From the NCBI RefSeq assembly GCF_030147005.1, contig NZ_JASLAW010000183.1:1-7010 (forward strand): DNA of 7,010 nucleotides. Reading direction: 5' to 3'. The notes under the pieces are model-generated. The model was not told the DNA's origin and did not search any database. It worked only from the letters and a program-made list of their open reading frames with translations. This DNA is from Pseudomonas sp. (GTDB lineage Bacteria > Pseudomonadota > Gammaproteobacteria > Pseudomonadales > Pseudomonadaceae). The translations under genes were made by a program, and so were the position numbers. Shown piece by piece: positions 1-6,132 of this stretch. Within the stretch, counting starts at the first letter, position 1; every line of letters begins with the position of its first letter.

Positions 1-837
1 CACCACGTTGGCGATGTAGATCGACGAATAAGTACCCGCCAGTACACCGATGAACAGTGCGATGGAGAAGCCGAACAGGTTGTCGCCACCGAAGAACAGC
101 AGCGCCGCGATCGCCAGCAGAGTGGAGATCGAGGTCGCCATGGTACGCAGCAGGGTCTGAGTGGTCGAGATGTTGATGTTCTCGATCAGCGTCGCCTTGC
201 GCAGCACGCGGAAGTTCTCACGCACCCGGTCGAAGACCACGATGGTGTCGTTCAGCGAGTAACCGATGATCGCCAGCACTGCCGCCAGCACTGTCAGATC
301 GAAGGTGATCTGGAAGTACGAGAGGATACCCACGGTCACGATCACGTCGTGGATCAGCGACACAATGGCGCCGACCCCGAACTTCCACTGAAAACGGAAG
401 GCCAGGTAGATCATGATGCCGACCAGCGCCATCAGCATGCCGAGGCCGCCCTGGTCGCGCAGCTCTTCACCCACTTGCGGGCCGACGAACTCGACACGCT
501 TGACCGACGCTGGGTTATCGCCGCCGACCTTCTGCAAGGCCTCGGCTACCTGGTGACCCAATTGCGGGTCTTCGCCGGGCATACGCACCAGCAGGTCGGT
601 AGTCGCGCCGAAACTTTGCACCACGGCTTCGTGATAACCGGCCTTGACCAGCTCGCTGCGCACCAGGGTAACGTCGGCCGGCTTCTCGTAGGTCAGCTCG
701 ATGAGCGTACCGCCGGTGAAGTCCAGGCCGTAGTTCAGGCCCTTATGGAACCAGCTGAACAACGCCAGAACGGTAAGGAGCACGGTGACGCCGAACGCAA
801 TGTTGCGAACGCCCATGAAGTTGATTGTACGTAACAT
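1..837 (-). CDS. secF: Protein translocase subunit SecF (3' end beyond window)
   Basis: SecF is an inner-membrane subunit of the SecDF-YajC complex. It uses the proton motive force to help pull preproteins out of the SecYEG channel on the periplasmic side. The 279 visible codons start MLRTINFMGVRN. They show a first membrane segment at about residues 13-30, the SecD/SecF signature YGLDFTGG at 36-43, a periplasmic domain to about residue 120, and then several hydrophobic segments. NDTIVVFDRVREN (about 196-208) contains the conserved membrane aspartate D197, in the region tied to proton conduction in this family. SecF proteins are usually a little over 300 residues, so about 25 C-terminal residues probably lie beyond position 1. 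The ATG at 837-835 follows the secD stop by 9 bases with a good ribosome binding site, which fixes the start. It is the last visible gene of the minus-strand operon. Confidence 0.97.
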   Translation of the reverse strand, partial: MLRTINFMGVRNIAFGVTVLLTVLALFSWFHKGLNYGLDFTGGTLIELTYEKPADVTLVRSELVKAGYHEAVVQSFGATTDLLVRMPGEDPQLGHQVAEALQKVGGDNPASVKRVEFVGPQVGEELRDQGGLGMLMALVGIMIYLAFRFQWKFGVGAIVSLIHDVIVTVGILSYFQITFDLTVLAAVLAIIGYSLNDTIVVFDRVRENFRVLRKATLIENINISTTQTLLRTMATSISTLLAIAALLFFGGDNLFGFSIALFIGVLAGTYSSIYIANVV

Positions 838-841
838 GGCA

Positions 842-848
842 GCCCCTT
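842..848 (-). promoter_or_regulatory. secF ribosome binding site overlapping the secD stop
   Basis: On the minus strand AAGGGGC lies 4 bases before the secF ATG and shares bases with the secD TAA stop codon. The arrangement suggests that ribosomes finishing secD start secF directly (translational coupling), which would help keep the two subunits in similar amounts. The motif is seen in the sequence; the coupling is inferred. Confidence 0.7.
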
Positions 849-2715
849 AAATCCACAACTTCTTGAAGTCACGCCCGCCAAAGATCAGGTTGACCATTGC
901 GCGGGTCACCATGATGGCCGTGAACATCGAGGTAAAGATACCGAGGGACATGGTCACCGCAAAACCTTTGACGGGGCCGGTGCCCATGGCAAAGAGAATC
1001 CCGCCGACCAGCAAAGTGGTCAGGTTGGAATCGAGAATCGCGGTGAATGCCCGGCCGAAGCCTTCGTTGATTGCACGCTGCACGGTCATGCCCGCCGCGA
1101 TCTCTTCACGAATCCGCGAGAAGATCAGCACGTTGGCGTCTACCGCCATACCCATCGTGAGCACGATACCGGCGATACCCGGCAGAGTCAGCGTAGCGCC
1201 CAGCAGCGACATCAGCGCCAGCAGCATCACCATGTTGCCCGCCAGGGCCACGGTGGCGATGACGCCGAAGAAGCGATAGATGGCGATGATGAACAGCGAG
1301 ACAAACAGCATGCCCCACAGCGCCGCATCGACACCCTTGGTGATGTTGTCGGCACCCAGGCTCGGGCCGATGGTCCGCTCTTCAGCAAAGTACATCGGGG
1401 CAGCCAGGCCACCGGCACGCAGCAGCAGGGCCAGTTCCGAAGATTCGCCCTGGCCGTTCAGGCCGGTGATACGGAATTGCGCACCCAGCGGCGACTGAAT
1501 GGTCGCCAGGCTGATGATCTTTTTCTCTTCCTTGAAGGTCTGTACCGGCACGTCTTTCTCGACGCCGTTGACCATCTGCTTGGTGTAGGTGGTAACAGGG
1601 CGTTGCTCGATGAAGATCACCGCCATGCTGCGACCGACGTTGCTGCGCGTGGCGCGGCTCATCAGTTCGCCGCCGTGGCCATCCAGGCGGATGTTCACTT
1701 CAGGGGTACCGTGCTCGCCGAAACCGGCCTTGGCATCGGTCACCTGGTCGCCGGTGATGATCAAGCCACGCTCGATCAGCGCTGGAGGACGGTTGCCTTC
1801 GCGGAACTCGAACTCTTCGGAAGTGGCACGGGTAGCACCCGGCTCAGCCGCGAGGCGGAACTCCAGGTTGGCGGTTTTGCCCAGGATACGCTTGGCTTCG
1901 GCGGTGTCCTGCACGCCCGGCAGTTCAACCACGATGCGGTTGGCGCCCTGGCGCTGCACGATCGGCTCGGCCACACCCAGCTCGTTGACGCGGTTACGCA
2001 CCGTGGTCAAGTTCTGCTTGATGGAGTATTCGCGGATTTCCGCGATCTTGGCCGGGCTCATCGCCAGACGCAACACAGCCTGACCGTTGAGGTCGGCCGG
2101 TACGATGTCGAAATCGTTGAAGTTCTTGCGGATCAGCGCACGGGCCTGTTCGCGGGAAGCTTCGTCAGCAAAACCCAGCTGAATCGCGCCGTTGAGCTGC
2201 GGCAGGCTGCGATAACGCAACTTCTCTTTGCGCAGCAGGCTCTTCACGTCGCCTTCATACACTTTCAGGCGTGCGTCGAGGGCTTTGTCCATGTCGACTT
2301 CCAGCAGGAAGTGCACACCACCGGACAAGTCCAGACCCAGCTTCATCGGGTGCGCGCCAATGCTGCGCAGCCAGGCTGGGGTGGTTTGTGCCAGGTTCAG
2401 CGCGACAACATAGTCGTCACCCATGACCTTGCGTACGACATCCTTGGCCGGCAATTGGTCTTCTTGCTTGGTCAGGCGCAACAAGCCGCCTTTGGAACCA
2501 GCTGCCAAGGTTGCCGCTTTAACCTGGATGCCCGCGTCAGTCAGCGCTTTGCTCGCGCGTTCCAGATCAGCCTGATTGACCTGCAGCGAAGTGCTGGCGC
2601 CAGAGATCTGAATCGCAGGGTCATCAGGATAGAGATTGGGAGCGGAATAAATAAAACCGATCGCCAGCACCGCCAGGATCAGTACGTATTTCCACAGAGG
2701 GTATTTGTTCAGCAT
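847..2715 (-). CDS. secD: Protein translocase subunit SecD
   Basis: SecD is the larger subunit of SecDF, an RND-like inner-membrane protein that completes Sec-dependent export using the proton gradient. The 622-residue length is normal for gamma-proteobacteria. Visible features, numbered from the ATG, are an N-terminal membrane anchor at about 8-25, the signature LGLDLSGG at about 126-133, and a large periplasmic region to about residue 460. Five hydrophobic segments follow between about 465 and 612. LTMGMAVDANVLIFSRIREE (about 519-538) holds the conserved membrane aspartate D526, with the RxREE motif after it. The start is ambiguous: GTG at 2718 and ATG at 2715 are adjacent, giving a doubled Met if the GTG is used. 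I chose the ATG because pseudomonad SecD proteins begin MLNKYPLW. The upstream ribosome binding site is weak (GCGGGCGG) and sits just after a strong hairpin. The gene lies 62 bases after yajC and 9 bases before secF. Confidence 0.97.
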   Translation of the reverse strand: MLNKYPLWKYVLILAVLAIGFIYSAPNLYPDDPAIQISGASTSLQVNQADLERASKALTDAGIQVKAATLAAGSKGGLLRLTKQEDQLPAKDVVRKVMGDDYVVALNLAQTTPAWLRSIGAHPMKLGLDLSGGVHFLLEVDMDKALDARLKVYEGDVKSLLRKEKLRYRSLPQLNGAIQLGFADEASREQARALIRKNFNDFDIVPADLNGQAVLRLAMSPAKIAEIREYSIKQNLTTVRNRVNELGVAEPIVQRQGANRIVVELPGVQDTAEAKRILGKTANLEFRLAAEPGATRATSEEFEFREGNRPPALIERGLIITGDQVTDAKAGFGEHGTPEVNIRLDGHGGELMSRATRSNVGRSMAVIFIEQRPVTTYTKQMVNGVEKDVPVQTFKEEKKIISLATIQSPLGAQFRITGLNGQGESSELALLLRAGGLAAPMYFAEERTIGPSLGADNITKGVDAALWGMLFVSLFIIAIYRFFGVIATVALAGNMVMLLALMSLLGATLTLPGIAGIVLTMGMAVDANVLIFSRIREEIAAGMTVQRAINEGFGRAFTAILDSNLTTLLVGGILFAMGTGPVKGFAVTMSLGIFTSMFTAIMVTRAMVNLIFGGRDFKKLWI

Positions 2716-2735
2716 CACGCCGCCCGCTTATAACG

Positions 2736-2756
2736 CGGGGCGCCTTGCGCGCCCCG
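2736..2756 (-). promoter_or_regulatory. GC-rich hairpin in the yajC-secD gap
   Basis: CGGGGCGC (2736-2743) and GCGCCCCG (2749-2756) form a perfect 8-bp inverted repeat around a 5-base loop. On the transcribed minus strand no T-run follows, so it is not an ordinary intrinsic terminator. It ends about 20 bases before the secD start. It may stabilise the 3' end of yajC mRNA, act as a processing site, or reduce secD translation relative to yajC. The structure is directly visible; its role is inferred. Confidence 0.6.
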
Positions 2757-2777
2757 TCGATTGGTAAAGGTTGTTAC

Positions 2778-3116
2778 TTAGATCGCTTTGAGCGTGCCTT
2801 TTGGCAGCGTGGCGGCGATGGCGCCCTTCTGGAACTTCATTTCTACAGTGTCGGAAACTTCCAGAACCACGAAAGCATCGGACACCTTGGTGATCTTGCC
2901 GGCGATACCACCGGTGGTCACAACTTCGTCGCCTTTCTGCAGGCTGCCCAGCAGGTTTTTCTGCTCTTTGGCGCGCTTGGCCTGTGGACGCCAGATCATC
3001 AGGTAGAAGATCACCAGGAAGCCGACCAGGAAAATCCACTCGAAACCACCGCCCATCGGGCCGGCAGCAGCAGGCGCAGCGGCGTCAGCCATGGCGTTAG
3101 AGATAAAAAAGCTCAT
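2778..3116 (-). CDS. yajC: Sec translocon accessory subunit YajC
   Basis: YajC is a small single-span inner-membrane protein that copurifies with SecD and SecF and binds the SecYEG translocon. It is dispensable in E. coli and its exact role is unsettled. The 112-residue product is the usual size. It has a short Ala/Gly-rich N-terminus, one membrane segment FEWIFLVGFLVIFYLMIW at 25-42, and then the family hallmark RPQAKRAKE at 43-51. A soluble C-terminal domain carries KGDEVVTTGGIAGKI (61-75), typical of the family. The ATG at 3116-3114 has GGAG about 8 bases upstream and gives the expected family length. The gene is 44 bases downstream of tgt and 62 bases upstream of secD, in the conserved tgt-yajC-secD-secF order. 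Confidence 0.97.
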   Translation of the reverse strand: MSFFISNAMADAAAPAAAGPMGGGFEWIFLVGFLVIFYLMIWRPQAKRAKEQKNLLGSLQKGDEVVTTGGIAGKITKVSDAFVVLEVSDTVEMKFQKGAIAATLPKGTLKAI

Positions 3117-3160
3117 TTAGCACTCCAGTTGCAAATAGTGAATCTTAGGGTCGGGAAAAC

Positions 3161-4285
3161 TCAGTCCAAGGGCGGCACAGGGAGCCCGCGCTTGGCATAG
3201 AAGGCATCGACGAAGGCGGCCAATGTACCCTGTTGAATAGCCTCGCGCAAACCAGCCATCAGGACTTGGTAGTGACGCAAATTGTGGATGGTATTCAACA
3301 TGCTACCCAGCATTTCGCCGCACTTGTCCAGATGGTGCAGATAAGCACGGGAGAAGTTCTGGCAGGTGTAGCAGTCACAGGTAGGATCGAGCGGCGAATC
3401 ATCATGGCGATGGAACGCGTTACGGATCTTCAGCACGCCGGTATCAATGAACAGATGCCCATTGCGGGCATTACGGGTTGGCATCACGCAATCGAACATG
3501 TCCACACCGCGGCGCACACCCTCTACGAGATCTTCCGGTTTGCCAACGCCCATAAGGTAACGAGGTTTGTCTGCGGGCATCAGGCCCGGCAGGTAATCGA
3601 GCACCTTGATCATCTCGTGCTTGGGCTCGCCCACCGACAAACCGCCGATGGCCAGGCCGTCGAAACCGATCTTGTCGAGGCCTTCCAGCGAGCGCTTGCG
3701 CAGGCTTTCGTGCATGCCGCCCTGGACGATGCCGAACAGTGCCGCGGTGTTGTCGCCGTGGGCATTCTTCGAGCGCTGGGCCCAACGCAGCGACAACTCC
3801 ATGGAGATGCGCGCGACGTCTTCGTCAGCCGGGTACGGCGTGCACTCGTCAAAGATCATCACGATGTCGGAGCCCAGGTCGCGCTGCACCTGCATCGACT
3901 CTTCCGGGCCCATGAATACCTTGGAACCGTCCACCGGCGAGGCGAAGGTCACGCCCTCCTCCTTGATCTTGCGCATGGCGCCCAGGCTGAACACCTGGAA
4001 ACCACCGGAGTCGGTGAGGATCGGGCCTTGCCATTTCATGAAGTCATGCAGGTCGCCATGCTTCTTGATCACTTCCGTGCCCGGGCGCAGCCACAGGTGG
4101 AAGGTGTTGCCGAGGATGATCTCGGCGCCGGTGGCAACGATGTCACGCGGCAGCATGCCCTTGACGGTGCCGTAGGTACCCACCGGCATGAACGCGGGGG
4201 TCTCGACGGTGCCGCGCGGGAAGGTCACGCGACCACGACGGGCTTTACCGTCGGTGGCCAATAATTCAAACGACATACGACTCAT
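3161..4285 (-). CDS. tgt: tRNA-guanine(34) transglycosylase
   Basis: Tgt swaps guanine-34 for the queuosine precursor preQ1 in tRNAs with GUN anticodons (Asp, Asn, His, Tyr), acting in the cytoplasm with bound zinc. The 374-residue protein is the normal size and shows the whole catalytic set. TDSGGFQVFS (91-100) contains D92, the conserved acid/base aspartate. FDECTPYPAD (145-154) and GIVQGG (185-190) form the substrate pocket. DMFDCVMPTRNARNG (262-276) contains the nucleophile D265. The zinc ligands are C303, C305, C308 and H334. The start at 4285 is preferred over the in-frame ATG at 4276 (MSFELLAT): GAGGA lies 6 bases before 4285, and the ATG overlaps the queA TGA as ATGA. Many database orthologues begin at MSFELLAT, so the shorter form stays possible. 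Tgt acts just before QueA in the pathway, and the two are co-transcribed. Confidence 0.98.
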   Translation of the reverse strand: MSRMSFELLATDGKARRGRVTFPRGTVETPAFMPVGTYGTVKGMLPRDIVATGAEIILGNTFHLWLRPGTEVIKKHGDLHDFMKWQGPILTDSGGFQVFSLGAMRKIKEEGVTFASPVDGSKVFMGPEESMQVQRDLGSDIVMIFDECTPYPADEDVARISMELSLRWAQRSKNAHGDNTAALFGIVQGGMHESLRKRSLEGLDKIGFDGLAIGGLSVGEPKHEMIKVLDYLPGLMPADKPRYLMGVGKPEDLVEGVRRGVDMFDCVMPTRNARNGHLFIDTGVLKIRNAFHRHDDSPLDPTCDCYTCQNFSRAYLHHLDKCGEMLGSMLNTIHNLRHYQVLMAGLREAIQQGTLAAFVDAFYAKRGLPVPPLD

Positions 4286-5331
4286 AAGTTGTCCTCAGGG
4301 CCGCGCGGCGCCGGGTTGCGGGTGATAAACATCGCATCACCGTAGCTGAAAAAGCGGTACTCGTTGGCGATGGCGGCTTGATAAGCGGCCATGGTTTCCG
4401 GGTAACCGGCAAAGGCCGACACCAGCATCAACAGCGTGGATTCCGGCAGATGAAAGTTGGTGACCAGGCAATCGACCACATGGAACGGCCGGCCCGGGAA
4501 AATAAAGATATCGGTGTCTCCACTGAACGGCTTGAGCACGCCATCGCGCGCCGCGCTCTCCAGCGAACGCACGCTGGTGGTGCCCACCGCCACCACCCGC
4601 CCGCCGCGCGCCTTGCACGCGTTAACCGCGTCCACCACTTCCTGGCTGACTTCCAGCCATTCGCTGTGCATATGGTGGTCTTCGATGTTCTCCACACGCA
4701 CCGGCTGAAACGTCCCGGCCCCCACGTGCAGAGTCACATAGGCGGTTTCGACGCCCTTGGCGGCGATTGCGTCCAGCAGCGGCTGGTCAAAATGCAGCCC
4801 CGCCGTCGGCGCGGCAACAGCACCGAGGCGCTGGGAGTACACCGTCTGATAGCGCTCGCGGTCCGAGTCTTCGTCGGGGCGGTCTATATAAGGAGGCAAC
4901 GGCATATGGCCGACGCGCTCCAGCAGCGGCAAGACCTCTTCGGCGAACTTGAGCTCGAACAACGCGTCAAGGCGCGCGACCATCTCGGCCTCGCCACCGC
5001 CATCGATCAAAATGCTCGACCCCGGTTTCGGCGACTTGCTGGAGCGCACATGGGCCAGCACACGATGGCTGTCCAGCACACGCTCCACCAGAATTTCCAG
5101 CTTGCCGCCGGAAGCCTTCTGGCCAAACAGCCGCGCCGGAATCACCCGGGTATTGTTGAACACCATCAAATCGCCCGGGCGCAAATGCTCAAGCAAATCA
5201 GTGAATTGACGGTGTGCGAGGGCACCGCTCGGCCCGTCCAGGGTCAGCAGTCGACTGGCGCGACGCTCGGCCAAAGGGTGGCGAGCGATCAGCGAATCAG
5301 GGAGCTCAAAAGTAAAGTCAGCAACGCGCAT
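4282..5331 (-). CDS. queA: S-adenosylmethionine:tRNA ribosyltransferase-isomerase QueA
   Basis: QueA transfers and isomerises the ribosyl group of S-adenosylmethionine onto preQ1 in tRNA, making epoxyqueuosine, the next-to-last step of queuosine synthesis. The 349 residues match the family length. Conserved blocks are in order: FNNTRVIPARLFG (58-70), AAPTAGLHF (173-181), LHVGAGTFQPV (201-211), VGTTSVRSLE (249-258), TNFHLPESTLLMLVSAFAG (291-309) and YRFFSYGDAMFI (325-336). The start MRVADFTFELPDSLIA is the standard QueA N-terminus. No good Shine-Dalgarno sequence precedes the ATG at 5331 (upstream bases GAACCCCATC), so translation may be modest. It is the first gene of the operon. Its TGA overlaps the tgt ATG, and tgt supplies its tRNA substrate. 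Confidence 0.98.
   Translation of the reverse strand: MRVADFTFELPDSLIARHPLAERRASRLLTLDGPSGALAHRQFTDLLEHLRPGDLMVFNNTRVIPARLFGQKASGGKLEILVERVLDSHRVLAHVRSSKSPKPGSSILIDGGGEAEMVARLDALFELKFAEEVLPLLERVGHMPLPPYIDRPDEDSDRERYQTVYSQRLGAVAAPTAGLHFDQPLLDAIAAKGVETAYVTLHVGAGTFQPVRVENIEDHHMHSEWLEVSQEVVDAVNACKARGGRVVAVGTTSVRSLESAARDGVLKPFSGDTDIFIFPGRPFHVVDCLVTNFHLPESTLLMLVSAFAGYPETMAAYQAAIANEYRFFSYGDAMFITRNPAPRGPEDNL
4292..4296 (-). promoter_or_regulatory. tgt ribosome binding site inside the end of queA
   Basis: GAGGA on the minus strand lies 6 bases upstream of the ATG at 4285 and within the last codons of queA. It supports 4285 as the tgt start over the ATG at 4276, which would be 15 bases away. Together with the ATGA stop/start overlap it suggests translational coupling of queA and tgt. 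Confidence 0.65.
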
Positions 5332-5358
5332 GATGGGGTTCGTCTAGCAGGGCCGGGA

Positions 5359-5387
5359 AGTCTAGCGGAAATAGTGAAAATTGACCA
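5359..5387 (-). promoter_or_regulatory. Possible sigma-70 promoter of the queA operon
   Basis: On the minus strand TGGTCA (5387-5382, 4/6 to TTGACA) is followed after 17 bases by TAGACT (5364-5359, 4/6 to TATAAT). Transcription would start near 5352, giving a leader of about 20 bases, too short for a preQ1 riboswitch. This is the best match I found in the gap, but it is weak and untested. Confidence 0.3.
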
Positions 5388-5397
5388 TGAAACGTGA

Positions 5398-5426
5398 TTG
5401 ACCAACGGTAATCTCATCTCTATACT
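5398..5426 (+). promoter_or_regulatory. Sigma-70 promoter of tRNA-Leu
   Basis: TTGACC (5398-5403), a 17-base spacer and TATACT (5421-5426) form a near-consensus promoter, 5/6 in each box. The start would be near 5433, only a few bases before the mature tRNA. The bases after the -10 box (TCGCCGCC) are GC-rich, like the discriminators of stable-RNA promoters under stringent control. The motif is seen; the stringent response is inferred. Confidence 0.75.
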
Positions 5427-5439
5427 TCGCCGCCATTGA

Positions 5440-5524
5440 GCCCTGATGGCGGAATTGGTAGACGCGGCGGATTCAAAATCCGTTTTCGAAAGAAGTGGGA
5501 GTTCGATTCTCCCTCGGGGCACCA
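5440..5524 (+). tRNA. tRNA-Leu (anticodon CAA)
   Basis: The 85 bases fold as a class II tRNA. The acceptor strands GCCCTGA and TCGGGGC pair with one U-G wobble. The anticodon stem GCGGA/TCCGT holds the loop TTCAAAA with anticodon CAA at 5474-5476, which reads UUG. The long variable arm TTTC-GAAA-GAAG closes on a GNRA tetraloop. The T arm is GGGAG-TTCGATT-CTCCC. Discriminator A and an encoded CCA end the gene at 5524. The long variable arm separates it from class I tRNAs, and the CAA anticodon identifies leucine. It is transcribed away from queA as a single-gene unit. It is not itself a queuosine substrate, since its anticodon lacks G34. Confidence 0.97.
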
Positions 5525-5528
5525 TCTT

Positions 5529-5562
5529 AAAAAAAGACCTTGAATTTCAAGGTCTTTTTTTT
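5529..5562 (+). terminator. Intrinsic terminator of tRNA-Leu, likely bidirectional
   Basis: GACCTTGA (5536-5543) and TCAAGGTC (5547-5554) pair as an 8-bp stem with a 3-base loop. Seven As precede the stem and eight Ts follow it, so the stem may extend by A-T pairs. It begins 5 bases after the tRNA CCA end. The A-run becomes a T-run on the other strand, so it should also stop leftward transcription heading toward queA. Confidence 0.9.
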
Positions 5563-5631
5563 CGCCTGTAGAAAAGTGGACGATCAGCTGATTCATCGCA
5601 CACTGCCCACTACAAGCCTGAAACACAGCCC

Positions 5632-5670
5632 AAATGGGGGAGCTGGCTTGCCTGCGAAGATGCCGGCCCC
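5632..5670 (+). repeat. REP-like palindromic element, fluorescens-group type
   Basis: AAATGGGGGAGCTGGCTTGC followed by CTGCGAAGATGCCGGCCCC closely matches, from memory, the extragenic palindromes common in Pseudomonas fluorescens genomes (core GGGAGCTGGCTTGCCTGCGA). GCTGGC (5642-5647) and GCCGGC (5662-5667) form the stem with one wobble pair. I see no inverted partner nearby, so it looks like a single REP and not a REPIN pair. It occupies the gap after the tRNA-Leu terminator. Confidence 0.65.
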
Positions 5671-5791
5671 AACACCCTCAAACCAACGCCTTACACAGCG
5701 CGCCCTCCACCCTCCTCAGTGGCCCCATTCGGCGGCATCCCCTTCGCCAAATCATCCACCACCGCCTTCGCCATCTCTCCCAAATAATGTG

Positions 5792-6070
5792 ATGCCCATG
5801 GGAAATGCCTTCGCGGGTTACTCGCTCCGGATGCCTGAGCAGAATTACGCAGAACTTTGCACTATCCATGTAATGCCAGAACATTGGCGTACCGGGATGG
5901 AACTGGCGCTCTTGGAGGCCTATGCCCTGGACGCGGTACAGCACGGATTCACGCAGTTGCGATTGAGAGTGCGACCTGATAATCCCGCGAAGAGGGTGTA
6001 CAAGAAGGCGGGATTTGTATGCACCGGTACCGGTGCACATGATTACTTGACGTATAAGCGACACGCGTGA
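5792..6070 (+). pseudogene. 5'-truncated GNAT acetyltransferase remnant
   Basis: The 92-residue reading begins MPMGNAFAGYSLRMPEQN and carries only the C-terminal two thirds of a GNAT fold: a beta-strand/helix core LCTIHVMPEHWRTGMELALL (about 22-41), then LRLRVRPDNPAKRVYKKAGF (about 56-75), the typical strand, N-x-x-A-x-x-Y and KxGF ending. GNAT enzymes transfer acetyl from acetyl-CoA and are usually 140-170 residues, so about 50-60 N-terminal residues are missing. The acetyl-CoA pyrophosphate loop (R/Q-x-x-G-x-G/A) reads W-R-T-G-M-E here, losing the usual first and last residues. The frame is open upstream to 5540, but that stretch is Pro/Ser-rich, runs through the REP and terminator, and lacks a ribosome binding site. 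Substrate is unknown. I infer a decayed gene; a short functional protein is less likely. Confidence 0.6.
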
Positions 6071-6117
6071 AGCGACCGGCATGGTATTTACACGGGATAA
6101 ATGGAGTAACGGCCTTT

Positions 6118-6126
6118 AGGAAGGAG
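6118..6126 (+). promoter_or_regulatory. Strong ribosome binding site of the intact GNAT gene
   Basis: AGGAAGGAG ends 6 bases before the ATG at 6133, an ideal Shine-Dalgarno placement. It decides the start against the in-frame GTG at 6067, which overlaps the stop of the preceding fragment and has no such site. Confidence 0.8.
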
Positions 6127-6132
6127 ATTGCA

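Noticed and set aside
349..834. 161-codon plus-strand open frame antisense to secF
   Set aside because: It is a shadow of secF; the minus strand carries the conserved SecF motifs.
1477..2733. 418-codon plus-strand open frame antisense to secD
   Set aside because: It lies entirely opposite a clear secD gene. The His/Gln/Arg-rich translation has no recognisable domain, and long antisense frames are common in GC-rich coding DNA.
3233..4264. 343-codon plus-strand open frame antisense to tgt
   Set aside because: It is opposite tgt, whose full catalytic set is visible. The His/Ala/Arg-rich reading has no family features.
5332..5358. preQ1 riboswitch in the queA leader
   Set aside because: The inferred leader is only about 20 bases and I see no H-type pseudoknot pattern.
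4378..5397. 339-codon plus-strand open frame antisense to queA
   Set aside because: It is opposite queA, has low-complexity composition and no ribosome binding site or known motif.
5500..5524. tRNA-Leu 3' end as an attachment site of an integrated element
   Set aside because: By eye there is no second copy of the tRNA 3' end downstream and no integrase frame in the window. A copy beyond 7010 cannot be excluded.
5540..5791. N-terminal extension of the GNAT fragment from a TTG at 5540
   Set aside because: It would begin inside the terminator stem and run through the REP-like element with a Pro/Ser-rich, non-GNAT sequence and no ribosome binding site.
6067..6132. Upstream GTG start for the intact GNAT gene
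   Set aside because: It overlaps the preceding stop and has no Shine-Dalgarno site, whereas the ATG at 6133 has an ideal one and matches where GNAT homology should begin.
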